Shown here: piece by piece, positions 7,739 to 15,082 of the stretch
Numbering within the stretch: the stretch's first letter is position 1
Layout: each line of letters starts with the position of its first letter
DNA from: Meiothermus rufus DSM 22234
GTDB taxonomy: Bacteria > Deinococcota > Deinococci > Deinococcales > Thermaceae
Length of the DNA: 35,520 bases
Reading direction: 5' to 3'
Assembly (NCBI RefSeq): GCF_000423425.1
Contig: NZ_AUHY01000028.1
Coordinates: forward strand, 1 to 35,520
The notes under the pieces: model-generated
What the model was told of the DNA's origin: nothing
What the model saw: only the letters and a program-made list of their open reading frames with translations
The model's database searches: none
Program-made: the position numbers and the translations under genes

Positions 7739-8698
7739 ATGTCAAGTGAAACCAAACCCAAGCCCGCTGCGGGCGAGAGCAGGATGAAGGCCGGGCGTAT
7801 CTGGTTCAACGGGCAGATGGTGCCCCAGGAAGAGGCCAAGGTCTCGGTACTGACCCACGCCCTGCACTACGGCACCAGCATCTTCGAGGGTATCCGGGCC
7901 TATGAAACCCCCAAAGGCCCTGCTGTTTTCCGCCTGCAAGAGCATACCGAACGCTTCTTCCACAGCGCCAAGGTGATGATGTTCGAGATGCCCTTTACCC
8001 CCGAACAGATCAACCAGGCCATCCTGCAGGTTATCCGCGAAAACGGCTATAAAAGCTGCTACATCCGCCCACTGGCCTGGATGGGGGCCCACACCCTAGG
8101 GGTAAATCCCCTGCCCAACAACCCCGCCGAGGTGATGGTCGCCGCCTGGGAGTGGGGCACCTACCTGGGCGAGGAGGCGGTGCGCAAAGGGGCACGGCTG
8201 ATCACCTCCTCCTGGGCTCGCTTTCCGGCCAACGTCATGCCGGGTAAGGCCAAGGTGGGGGGCAACTACGTCAATAGTGCCCTGGCCCGCATGGAAGCCC
8301 AGCAGTCCGGGGCCGACGAGGCTTTGCTACTGGACAAAGAGGGGTTTGTCGCCGAGGGTTCGGGGGAAAACATCTTCTTCCTGCAGGGGGGCGTCCTCTA
8401 CGTTATCGAGCACTCGGTCAACCTGATGGGTATCACCCGCGACAGCGTGATCACCCTAGCCCGGGAGATGGGCTACGAAGTGCGTGAGGTACGGGCCACC
8501 CGCGACCAGCTCTACATGGCCGACGAGATGTTCATGGTCGGTACCGCCGCCGAGGTAACCCCGGTCTCCTACCTCGACCACCGGCCCATCGGCACCGGCC
8601 AGGCCGGTGAGCACACCATGCGCATCCGGGCCGCCTATATGGACGTGGTGCAGGGGCGAAACCCCCGGTACGAATCCTGGCTGACCTACGTCAGCTAG
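7739..8698 (+). CDS. ilvE: Branched-chain amino acid aminotransferase
   Basis: IlvE is a PLP enzyme that moves the amino group between glutamate and the 2-oxo acids of leucine, isoleucine and valine, the last step of their synthesis. The 319-aa protein has the fold-type IV signature: [16 protein letters not shown] near the N-terminus, the PLP lysine region [26 protein letters not shown] and the phosphate-binding GTAAEVTPV. Length and motifs fit the IlvE group rather than D-amino acid transaminase. ATG 7739 is chosen because GGAGGG lies six bases upstream; a TTG twelve bases earlier would overlap that site. The end overlaps the opposite acetyltransferase gene by 8 bases. Confidence 0.95.
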   Translation: MSSETKPKPAAGESRMKAGRIWFNGQMVPQEEAKVSVLTHALHYGTSIFEGIRAYETPKGPAVFRLQEHTERFFHSAKVMMFEMPFTPEQINQAILQVIRENGYKSCYIRPLAWMGAHTLGVNPLPNNPAEVMVAAWEWGTYLGEEAVRKGARLITSSWARFPANVMPGKAKVGGNYVNSALARMEAQQSGADEALLLDKEGFVAEGSGENIFFLQGGVLYVIEHSVNLMGITRDSVITLAREMGYEVREVRATRDQLYMADEMFMVGTAAEVTPVSYLDHRPIGTGQAGEHTMRIRAAYMDVVQGRNPRYESWLTYVS

Positions 8699-9308
8699 CG
8701 GGGCTCCCAGGGCACAGCTTCATGCCGTACTCAAACCCCCAGGGATGGGCCTCCAGCAGGGTAAAGCCCATCCTCTGGTAAAAGGCAATGGCCCTTTGGT
8801 TGCGCTGGCCTACCCCCAGGTGAACCCCGGGCACCCCAAGCTGGCGCAGGCGCTCGAGGAAGGTTTGCATCAGACGGCGGCCCTGGCCTTGGCCCTGGGC
8901 CCGGGGTAGCAGGTCGATGTGCAGGTGGGCTGGGTATTCCTGGGCCCACCTCGAGGGAAGGTACCACTGGTGAATCAGGCGGATCAAGGCTGCATCCCTC
9001 GAGGTGTCGTCGGGGGAGGGTAGCGGATATTGGCGCCGCAGCGGCGGCAGCCACACACCCTCCATCCAATCGGCAAAGCGCTGCGAGTCACGGCAGCCCA
9101 GCACATAGCCGCACACCCCCTGGGCGTCGCTGAGCACCAAGGCCAGGTCGGGCTCAAACCGCACATAGGGCGCGGCGTAGAAGTGGCCCAGTAGGTCGGG
9201 GTCGCGGTAGAGCGCCCGGGCATCGGCCCCGCTATCGCCGGTGAGCAAGCAGATGTAGTAGAGCTGGGGCAGGTCCTGTGGGGCATAGGGGCGGATGACA
9301 AAGGTCAT
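8691..9308 (-). CDS. GNAT-family N-acetyltransferase
   Basis: A 205-aa acetyl-CoA-dependent acetyltransferase. The N-terminus [16 protein letters not shown] and the acetyl-CoA loop [22 protein letters not shown] (Q/RxxGxG/A pattern) are typical, as is the later [21 protein letters not shown]. The segment [22 protein letters not shown] and the insert with many Pro residues resemble the GNAT domains related to O-GlcNAcase-associated acetyltransferases. The substrate is unknown. The ATG has no Shine-Dalgarno site but TATGAT six bases upstream, so it is probably leaderless. Confidence 0.85.
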   Translation of the reverse strand: MTFVIRPYAPQDLPQLYYICLLTGDSGADARALYRDPDLLGHFYAAPYVRFEPDLALVLSDAQGVCGYVLGCRDSQRFADWMEGVWLPPLRRQYPLPSPDDTSRDAALIRLIHQWYLPSRWAQEYPAHLHIDLLPRAQGQGQGRRLMQTFLERLRQLGVPGVHLGVGQRNQRAIAFYQRMGFTLLEAHPWGFEYGMKLCPGSPAS

Positions 9309-9314
9309 GGCCCC

Positions 9315-9320
9315 ATCATA
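9315..9320 (-). promoter_or_regulatory. -10 element for leaderless GNAT gene
   Basis: TATGAT on the minus strand, then GGGGCC, then the ATG at 9308. It is nearly consensus and is one of the clearest leaderless signals of the window. Confidence 0.6.
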
Positions 9321-9396
9321 GAAAGCCCTCGGCCCAGCCCAGGAGGCCTACCATGCCAATTCCCTGGCAACCATCGGACTGAGGGCACCGAAGGGG

Positions 9397-9402
9397 TATG
9401 CT
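9397..9402 (+). promoter_or_regulatory. -10 element for small membrane peptide gene
   Basis: TATGCT is followed by TAGGGG and ATG 9409, a six-base gap. The AGGGG could alternatively act as a short ribosome binding site, but it touches the start codon and is too close for that. Confidence 0.5.
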
Positions 9403-9408
9403 TAGGGG

Positions 9409-9528
9409 ATGAAGCAAACCCTGGTCCAGGGGCTTTGGCAAGCCTACCGGGGGGCCACCTGGCTGTTTGTGGCCGGGGTGGGGCTGGTGTTGTACCTGGT
9501 CTGGGGCTATAAACAGAAAAAGGCCTAG
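9409..9528 (+). CDS. 39-residue single-pass membrane peptide
   Basis: A short gene of 39 codons. It encodes an N-terminal amphipathic stretch (KQTLVQGLWQAYRG), one membrane helix (about residues 17-33, ATWLFVAGVGLVLYLVW) and a basic tail ending YKQKKA. By the positive-inside rule the C-terminus probably faces the cytoplasm. The stop is only three bases before the ATG of the glycosidase gene, so the two are cotranscribed. Its support is the coding-like composition, the sensible topology, the promoter box and the tight coupling. It matches no family that I recognise. Confidence 0.6.
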   Translation: MKQTLVQGLWQAYRGATWLFVAGVGLVLYLVWGYKQKKA

Positions 9529-9531
9529 CCT

Positions 9532-11235
9532 ATGACGCTCATGACCCCTGCCCCCATCCTGGAGGTTCCGCTTGCCCACCGGCCCACCGGAAACCTGGAG
9601 GTTCACCTCGAGGCCAGTCCGGTAGCCCCCTCGGTTCTTCGCCTTGGGGTGGCCTCCCTGGCGCTGAACGGGCTGTTGGACTGGGTGGGCGAGCCGCTGC
9701 TGGAGGTCTTTGGCCAGGGCTGGCGGGCCTCGCTTCTGTCGGACTGGATTCCCGTCTGGGAGAACGCGCACCTCACCGCCACGCTTCTGGCCCCCTTTGG
9801 CGAGCGGGGGCTGGCGCTGCGCCTCGAGCCCCGCATGCCTGGACCGATTCAAGTAGCAGGGAATCTGGCATACCTGGGACTGCGGCGCTTCCGGGAGGAA
9901 AAACTAGAGGCAACCTTCCACGCTTCGCACGACACCTGGACCGGCAGCTACGTGCTCGAGGCCCGCAGCGGGCGCACCCTGCTGGCCCTGGGCTGGCAGG
10001 CCGACCCGGCCCCCAGCAAGGCCCAATGGGGGGAACGGTTCGTGCTGGAGTGGGAGGGCGGCCCGGTCACGCTCTACCTGGGACTGGCCCCCGAGGCCGA
10101 CGGGGCCCGCACCACTGCGCTGCACCTGCGGCGGCTGGGCTGGGAGGCTTTACTTAGCAAAACCCAGCACAAGCTGGCCCTGCTGACCAGCGGTTACAGC
10201 GGCCCCCTTCCCCAGGTCTACCGGCGGCACCTGATCTTCAGCTACTTCTACGCCCAGGCCGAGGCCCTGGAAGGGGAAGCCGTGCTGCTCACCTCGAGGA
10301 GCCCCCACTACTACGTCTCGGGGGCCTACTGGGCCCGCGATGCCTTGCTGTGGTTCTTCCCGGCGTTGCTCAAGGCCGACCCCAGCCGGGCACGGGAGGT
10401 GCTCCGGGCGGCCTTTCGGCGCTACGCCCGCTGGCCGGGGGAGCACGCCCAGTACCTGGGCGGGCCGCCGCTGTACCCCGGCTTTGAGCTGGACCAGGCC
10501 GCAGCCTACCCCCTGGCCCTGGCCCGCTATCTGGAAGCCACCGGCCCCAACCCCGAGCTGCTGGCCGAGTTGCGCGAACCGCTGGAAGGGGTGTTGGCCC
10601 GGGTGGCGGAGGAAAAACACCCCTCACTAAGCCTCTACCGCACCTTCCTCTCCCCCACCGACGACCCCGTGCCCGAGCCCTACCTGACCTACGACAACGC
10701 CCTGTGGTGCGTGGCCCTGGAGCGGCTGGCCTCGCTTTGGCCCAAGCCCGAGGCGCTGAGGCAGGAGGCCCGGGCCCTGCGCGAAACCCTCTACCGCCAG
10801 GCGGTGCGCAACGGACGCTTCGTGTTTAGCCTCGAGCCCGGCAGCCGCCACACCTTCGCCGATGAACCGGCAGGCAGCCTGCTATTGCTGCCCCACCTGG
10901 GCTTTTGCAGCCGCCAGGACCCCGTCTGGCAGGCCACCGCGCTGTGGGTTCTGGGCGAGGACAACCCCCACCACTACAAAGGGCCCTTCCCCGGCGAGGG
11001 CTCGGCCCACTTTCCCTTCCCCTCGGGCTTTGGATTGGCCAACCGGATTTTATCGGGGTTAATGCGGCCCGCTGAGGAGGCTTTGCGGGTCCTCGAGCAG
11101 GCCCCCCTCGACCAGGGCTACGCCTGTGAGTCCTTTGACCCCCAAAGCGGCCAGGCCCGCACCGGCATCGGCTTTGCTGCGCTGGCGGGCTTTATCGCTT
11201 ACGCGATGGCGGCCAGTAAAGAGGGCTCTAGATAG
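9532..11235 (+). CDS. GH125-like (alpha/alpha)6-barrel glycosidase
   Basis: A 567-aa protein without signal peptide, so cytosolic. The N-terminal ~210 residues look beta-rich; the rest is a helical barrel. Features of GH125 exo-alpha-1,6-mannosidases are visible in order: YWARDALLWF, then FADEPAGSLLLLPHLGF (compare the DxAxxPSLLxLPYLG of GH125), NPHHYKGPFPGEGSAHFP, and near the end YACESFDPQSGQARTGIGF, matching the HESFxxxxxxxYTRxWF region. The family's usual W..NSLF ending is replaced by FAALAGFI, so this is a distant or divergent member; a GH15/GH63-like activity cannot be excluded. It is translated right behind the small membrane peptide and its 3' end overlaps the opposite PepSY gene by 8 bases. 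Confidence 0.65.
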   Translation: MTLMTPAPILEVPLAHRPTGNLEVHLEASPVAPSVLRLGVASLALNGLLDWVGEPLLEVFGQGWRASLLSDWIPVWENAHLTATLLAPFGERGLALRLEPRMPGPIQVAGNLAYLGLRRFREEKLEATFHASHDTWTGSYVLEARSGRTLLALGWQADPAPSKAQWGERFVLEWEGGPVTLYLGLAPEADGARTTALHLRRLGWEALLSKTQHKLALLTSGYSGPLPQVYRRHLIFSYFYAQAEALEGEAVLLTSRSPHYYVSGAYWARDALLWFFPALLKADPSRAREVLRAAFRRYARWPGEHAQYLGGPPLYPGFELDQAAAYPLALARYLEATGPNPELLAELREPLEGVLARVAEEKHPSLSLYRTFLSPTDDPVPEPYLTYDNALWCVALERLASLWPKPEALRQEARALRETLYRQAVRNGRFVFSLEPGSRHTFADEPAGSLLLLPHLGFCSRQDPVWQATALWVLGEDNPHHYKGPFPGEGSAHFPFPSGFGLANRILSGLMRPAEEALRVLEQAPLDQGYACESFDPQSGQARTGIGFAALAGFIAYAMAASKEGSR

Positions 11236-11848
11236 CCAGCCAGGCCAGCCCCAGGGCCAGCAGGGTTCCGACCAGCAGGGTCAGCAAAGCCGCCTTGCGG
11301 GTCTTGCGCAGGTAGAGGGAGAGGCCAAGGCCGGTCAGGGCCACCAGCAGCAAGAACCCTCCCGAGAGGTCGATGACCCAGGCCCAGGCCGAACCGGCGT
11401 CGCGGCCCTTATGCAGGTCGTTGAGCACCGCCACCGGGCCTTGTAGCGTCACCTTGAGGGTGTACTGGCCGTCGGGCTGGATGAAGGCATCAGCGGCATA
11501 GCCCGGCCCACGGAAGCTGATGGAGGCCTCGTCGCCTTCGGCGAAGGTGTCGCTCACCCGCCCCCGCAGGCCGTGGGCTGCCCGCAGGCTCTCGGCCACC
11601 TCGAGCCAGTTCACCTGGTCGCCCACCTTCCAGCCAGCCGGCAGGGTGCCGGTGTAGGTGTGGCTTTTGGCGGTGTTGCCAAAGGCCCAATCGGGGTGGT
11701 TGAGGGTGATGCCGGTGGCGGCAAAGAAGAGCACCACCAGCAGGCTGGCCATCGAGGCGTAGAGGTGCAGCGAGCGGATAAGCTGGTAACTTTGCACGCG
11801 AACGGCAGACCGGGGTCTTTGCATGGGCAGTTCAGCCTTGTTTAGCAT
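11228..11848 (-). CDS. PepSY-associated transmembrane protein
   Basis: A 206-aa membrane protein of the PepSY-TM type. A first helix with SLLVVLFFAATGITLNHPDW is followed by a periplasmic domain (about 50-150), then VLNDLHKGRDAGSAWAWVIDLSGGFLLLVALTGLGLSLYLR and a last helix. The xDLHxGRxxGxxW...IDLxGxxLLxxxLTG pattern is characteristic of the family, whose members pass electrons across the membrane or anchor such systems. The start overlaps the stop of the DUF2271 gene by 17 bases; ATG 11824 is an alternative start. Together with ApbE and DUF2271 it forms a recurring exported flavin redox set. Confidence 0.82.
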   Translation of the reverse strand: MLNKAELPMQRPRSAVRVQSYQLIRSLHLYASMASLLVVLFFAATGITLNHPDWAFGNTAKSHTYTGTLPAGWKVGDQVNWLEVAESLRAAHGLRGRVSDTFAEGDEASISFRGPGYAADAFIQPDGQYTLKVTLQGPVAVLNDLHKGRDAGSAWAWVIDLSGGFLLLVALTGLGLSLYLRKTRKAALLTLLVGTLLALGLAWLAI

Positions 11849-12371
11849 AGGTGAGCTTCACCTCCTTCAAATCGCTGCCGGGCGAGAAGCTGCGGCTAAA
11901 GGGCGCCGTAGCGAAGGTGAACTTCTCGCGGAACAGCTCGTAGGGGCCGTGTTCCCGCACCAGCTCGAGGCAGACATAGTACTCGCCCTGGGGCAGCAGG
12001 TTGCCCTTGTCGTCCTTGCCGTCCCAGACCAGGGTATAGCGACCGGGGGGGCGGGTGGGGCCGGAGGTGGTGTTCTCCAGGCTGCCGCTGCGGTACCAGC
12101 GGCGCAGGTCGGGTAGCCAGCGGGTGCCCTTGGGGCTTTGCTGGAACCACAGGGCCAGGGTGCGCACCATCAGGCCCTGGGCGTTTTCGATCCAGACCGC
12201 GATGTAGGGCCGACGGTAGCTGGCGCTGGTCGGGGCCACAAACTCAAACACAACCTCGAGCTGCATCCCGGTGGGCCAGCCCTGGGCTCTGCCTCGACCC
12301 ATCCAAAGGGTGAGGGCCAGGGCCATGCCTTGGTACAAGAGACTGCGGCGGCTCAAGACATTCTTTTTCAT
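11832..12371 (-). CDS. Tat-exported DUF2271 protein, likely flavin carrier
   Basis: A 179-aa protein with a twin-arginine signal (LSRRSLLYQGMALALTLW) and a DUF2271 domain: LEVVFEFVAP, PYIAVWIENAQG, RPPGRYTLVWDGKDDKGNLLPQGEYYVCLELVREHG. At residues 100-106 the sequence NTTSGPT stands where ApbE-modified proteins have [DN]xx[ST]GA[ST], whose last residue receives FMN; alanine is replaced by proline. A periplasmic flavin carrier is therefore plausible but not assured. ATG 12371 is chosen over an ATG 15 bases earlier because GGAGGA lies in between. The gene overlaps the apbE stop by 4 bases. Confidence 0.8.
   Translation of the reverse strand: MKKNVLSRRSLLYQGMALALTLWMGRGRAQGWPTGMQLEVVFEFVAPTSASYRRPYIAVWIENAQGLMVRTLALWFQQSPKGTRWLPDLRRWYRSGSLENTTSGPTRPPGRYTLVWDGKDDKGNLLPQGEYYVCLELVREHGPYELFREKFTFATAPFSRSFSPGSDLKEVKLTYAKQG
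12054..12074 (-). other. Variant ApbE flavinylation motif in DUF2271 protein
   Basis: These seven codons encode N-T-T-S-G-P-T. The known acceptor consensus of ApbE is [DN]xx[ST]GA[ST] with FMN on the final Thr or Ser. Six of the seven positions fit; Ala is Pro. Position within the DUF2271 domain, just before RPPGRYTLVWDG, agrees with a functional acceptor loop. Confidence 0.45.
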
Positions 12372-13294
12372 ACAGTCCTCCTCCATGGGGTTTCCATTAG
12401 CCTCTCAAAATAGCCGTTGGTCAGGACTTGCCCATCCGACCGTACCACCAGACAACCTGCGCCCAGGGCATCGGCCAGGGCCTGGGTCTTGGGCCAGGGA
12501 AGCACACAAAAGGCCGTGGCCAGCACGTCTGCCGTTGCCGCATCGGAAGCCACCACGGTGGCCTGAACCACCTCGGTTACGGGCTGGGCCGTACGGGGGT
12601 CAAAAAGATGCGGGCCGCGCTGCGCAAGACCGCTGGTCGCCAGGCCCTGGTTGCACAGCCGCACGGCGGTCAGGGGCGGAAGGTTGTCGGCGTTGGCGAA
12701 GGGATGGGCAATAGAGACCAAGAGGGGTGCGGTGCCAAGGTGACGCAGATCGCCCCCGAGGTTGACCAGAACCTCCTGGGCGCCAGCCTGGCGTGCGGCG
12801 GTGGCCGCCTGATCGGCGATACGCCCCTTGGCCAGGGCGTTGAAGCCAAGGCGAAGAGCGGTGCGCTTACGCGGCTGGCCCATTGGCCAGTCCCACAGCG
12901 GCGCTTGCAGTTCTTGCCGGAGGGCTTCCAGCCGCTCGGGGTCGGGTTGGGGCGTTTGCTCAAAGAGGGCTTTGAGCGCCTCCGCAGCCGGGTTGAAAGC
13001 CCCCTCGGTACGCTGTTGCCAGAGCTCGGCATGACGCAGGAGCCAGAGCAGGTCGGCAGACACCCTGTCCGGCGCGCCCGCCTGCCAGCGCATCAGTTCG
13101 CTGTTGGGATGGAACACGCTGTAGATGCCCTCGAGGCGATCTATCTCCAGCAAGAGCTGGGCTTCGGCCTGGCGGGCCTGGGCCTGGGTGTGGGTCAGAA
13201 GCTGAAGCTCGAGGGCAGTCCCCAGCACCCCTTCGTACTGGGCGCGGTAACGATAGCGGGGTCTACTCGAGCAAAGCCGCAAGGTCTTGAGCAC
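12368..13294 (-). CDS. apbE: FAD:protein FMN transferase
   Basis: ApbE attaches FMN covalently to a Thr or Ser of exported redox proteins, using FAD and a divalent metal. Seen in order: VLGTALELQL, the segment IYSVFHPNSELMRW, FNALAKGRIADQAA, VNLGGDLR, ATSGLAQRGPHLFDPRTAQP and the metal-binding VASDAATADVLATAF. The start is taken as GTG 13294 because GGAGGG precedes it by five bases, giving 308 aa; an ATG at 13414 in the same frame would add 40 residues without a ribosome binding site or signal sequence. No clear lipoprotein signal is present, so its location is uncertain. It is coupled to the DUF2271 gene by a 4-base overlap. Confidence 0.9.
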   Translation of the reverse strand: MLKTLRLCSSRPRYRYRAQYEGVLGTALELQLLTHTQAQARQAEAQLLLEIDRLEGIYSVFHPNSELMRWQAGAPDRVSADLLWLLRHAELWQQRTEGAFNPAAEALKALFEQTPQPDPERLEALRQELQAPLWDWPMGQPRKRTALRLGFNALAKGRIADQAATAARQAGAQEVLVNLGGDLRHLGTAPLLVSIAHPFANADNLPPLTAVRLCNQGLATSGLAQRGPHLFDPRTAQPVTEVVQATVVASDAATADVLATAFCVLPWPKTQALADALGAGCLVVRSDGQVLTNGYFERLMETPWRRTV

Positions 13295-13430
13295 GGCATC
13301 CCTCCAGAACGGGTTTCCATCTAGCCGAAGGTGGGGTTGGTGTTGCGTATCCGTAAACGTCCGGGCGCTCAATGGCCACCCATCCTCCACCCCACTCAAG
13401 GGATTGGAAGCCATCGGAAGAGCCCTTGGC

Positions 13431-14129
13431 TTACAGGTTCAGGCCAATGTCAAAGGTGGCGGCGTAGCCCTGGCCCAAAGGGGTCAGCTCGAGCAAGAGC
13501 TGCTGGCCTCCGTTGCGGAAGATGGCGTCGTTGGCGTTGCGGGTACGGGTACCCGGTTTGGCGTAGGGGGGCTGGGCCAGGATGCGGTCGCTCAGGGCAT
13601 CGTCGAAGAAGAGCTGGGAGGTGAAGTCGCGGTTCTGGTAGCGCACCTTGAAGTGGATGTGCACGGTGCGGCCCGGATACCAGCCGGGGTAGATGGTGGT
13701 GAACTGGGCTATACCCTGATCGTTGGTGAGATGCTGACCGCGCAGCCAGACCTGGCCCCGGGTATCGGCGAAGCGATCCACTACCCCGGAGTAGATGCCC
13801 TGGGCATCGCACTGCCAGATGTCCACCAGCGCCCCGGCCAGCGGGGTGCAGGTCCCAGGGGCCACCCGCGAGACCACAAAGCGCAGCTGCAACGGCACCC
13901 CAGGCTTGACCACCCCCGTCTGGGGGTCGCTGCGGATGTCCGAACGGTTCAGGCGCACGTCCACAAAGTAGGGGCCTTCGGTCAGGGCCGGGCGCACGAT
14001 GCAGGCCGGCAGGCTATTTGGCTGGGCCGCACCCCGGGAGGCCAGCAGGCTCCCCACCCCTAGGCCCAGGGCGGCCAGGGCTTCGCGGCGGTTCAGAATC
14101 TTCCCTATGGGCTTATCATCGTTGTCCAT
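13431..14129 (-). CDS. Tat-exported intradiol ring-cleavage dioxygenase
   Basis: A 232-aa non-haem iron dioxygenase of the protocatechuate 3,4-/catechol dioxygenase fold. The twin-arginine signal (NRREALAALGLGVGSLLAS, from residue 13) predicts export folded with its iron. The core shows LTEGPYFVD (50-57), LVDIWQCDAQGIYS (101-114), and YPGWYPGRTVHIHF (147-160), supplying the usual two Tyr and two His iron ligands (Tyr113, a Tyr of the YPGWYPG segment, His157, His159). Family members of this exported type are poorly characterised; cleavage of catechol-like compounds, including quinones or lignin fragments, is inferred. AAGGAG stands before ATG 14129. It lies upstream of apbE with a 136-base gap. 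Confidence 0.88.
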   Translation of the reverse strand: MDNDDKPIGKILNRREALAALGLGVGSLLASRGAAQPNSLPACIVRPALTEGPYFVDVRLNRSDIRSDPQTGVVKPGVPLQLRFVVSRVAPGTCTPLAGALVDIWQCDAQGIYSGVVDRFADTRGQVWLRGQHLTNDQGIAQFTTIYPGWYPGRTVHIHFKVRYQNRDFTSQLFFDDALSDRILAQPPYAKPGTRTRNANDAIFRNGGQQLLLELTPLGQGYAATFDIGLNL

Positions 14130-14168
14130 GATTGGTCTCCTTTTTGGCCCAAATAGATGGGCTGGCGC

Positions 14169-14402
14169 TTAGCTCCTCAGGTTGCGCTTCAGGTTTTCGA
14201 ACTCCTCCTGGCTGATCTCACCCCTAGCATAGCGCTCACGGGCAATCTCCAAAGCCCGATCGGAGCCTGGGGTAGGGCTGCGCAACAGGCGCACTAGTAC
14301 AACCCCTATCAGAGCGATCAGCCCCAGCATGAGTAGAAGCCACAGCAGGTCGTCCAGCGGGCCCCAACCCCGGGGGCCCAAACGATCGTGTACGTACCAC
14401 AT
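14169..14402 (-). CDS. Small membrane protein with C-terminal SHOCT domain
   Basis: A 77-aa protein: a short N-terminal part with WGPLDDL, one membrane helix (LLWLLLMLGLIALIGVVLVRLL) and a C-terminal SHOCT segment (ALEIARERYARGEISQEEFENLKRNL), a short oligomerisation motif found at the ends of many unrelated proteins. GTGAGG lies before ATG 14402. It is 40 bases upstream of the dioxygenase gene and probably cotranscribed. A terminator-like hairpin ends only 15 bases upstream of its start. Confidence 0.78.
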   Translation of the reverse strand: MWYVHDRLGPRGWGPLDDLLWLLLMLGLIALIGVVLVRLLRSPTPGSDRALEIARERYARGEISQEEFENLKRNLRS

Positions 14403-14416
14403 ACCAGCCTCACCAC

Positions 14417-14452
14417 AAAAAAAGCCTGTGAACGGTAAAACCCCGCTCACAG
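14417..14452 (-). terminator. Rho-independent terminator
   Basis: On the minus strand CTGTGAGCGG pairs with CCGTTCACAG around a loop of about seven bases, then GC and a run of seven T. It follows the 155-aa secreted protein gene by 12 bases. It also lies just before the SHOCT gene, so read-through or a hidden promoter must serve that gene. Confidence 0.75.
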
Positions 14453-14463
14453 ACCCGCTCTAC

Positions 14464-14931
14464 CTAGCGACCCCAGCCCCTAGGCCCCCATCCCCGGCCC
14501 TCCCGGCCCACAGGGGCCATCCGCAGGGCTACCGGCTGGTTGACCAGGGCCTTGGCCACCGCAGCGCTGCTGGCTTTGAGCGTATTGGCCTGCTCGGTGG
14601 TCAGGCGCTGGGCCTGCACGGCCTGGTCGATGGCCTGGTTGCGGGCCGTGACCAGCGCGGCCTCGAGCGCCGCTGGGGTCTTACCCAGCTCGGTAGCCAG
14701 TTGGGCCAGGGTCTTGCTACCCCCACTCAGCAAAGCTAGCTCGCCGGGGGTCACCCCCAAAAACTGAGCAGCTGCAAAGTACAGGTTCCCCACGCCCAGA
14801 CCGCGCTCCATTCGCATTGGGCGCTGTTGCGGGGTCTGGGCAGGGGCTTGGGGAGTTGGGGCCTGCTGGGCAAAAGCACCCACCAGGGCCAGGCTCGAGA
14901 GCACCACCAGGGTTTTCAAGGTCTTGTTCAT
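14464..14931 (-). CDS. Small secreted alpha-helical protein
   Basis: A 155-aa protein with a signal peptide (TLKTLVVLSSLALVGAFAQQ), a Pro/Gln-rich linker, and a helical domain with FLGVTPGELALLSGG, TLAQLATELGKTPAALEAAL and RLTTEQANTL. The LGxTxxEL repeats resemble the small exported DUF2680-like proteins, but no firm family is recognised. The C-terminus is Arg/Gly/Trp rich (GREGRGWGPRGWGR). AAGGAG lies before ATG 14931. The 5' leader forms a perfect hairpin (14948-14968). It is divergent from a response regulator gene, which may control it. Confidence 0.7.
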   Translation of the reverse strand: MNKTLKTLVVLSSLALVGAFAQQAPTPQAPAQTPQQRPMRMERGLGVGNLYFAAAQFLGVTPGELALLSGGSKTLAQLATELGKTPAALEAALVTARNQAIDQAVQAQRLTTEQANTLKASSAAVAKALVNQPVALRMAPVGREGRGWGPRGWGR

Positions 14932-14947
14932 GTCTTCATCTCCTTTC

Positions 14948-14968
14948 GGAAAGCAGCGTCTGCTTTCC
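14948..14968. promoter_or_regulatory. Perfect hairpin/palindrome ahead of a ribosome binding site
   Basis: GGAAAGCAG and CTGCTTTCC form nine-base arms around three bases. On the minus strand the stem ends four bases before the AAGGAG of the 155-aa secreted protein gene. It could be an operator for a dimeric regulator or a leader hairpin that affects translation or mRNA stability; the sequence cannot decide. Confidence 0.5.
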
Positions 14969-15082
14969 TGGGCAGGAGTCTGTCCTATGGCGGTTACCAC
15001 GCAGTTACGAGTCGCTGAGAGGGTTTCTCATCTATACCAAGCCAACCTAAACCCTCCTGGTTTGTGCCCTGCGAGCAGGGCT

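Noticed and set aside
12428-14063. Long plus-strand open frames opposite apbE and the dioxygenase
   Set aside because: They are antisense shadows in high-GC coding DNA; the minus strand carries the recognisable families.
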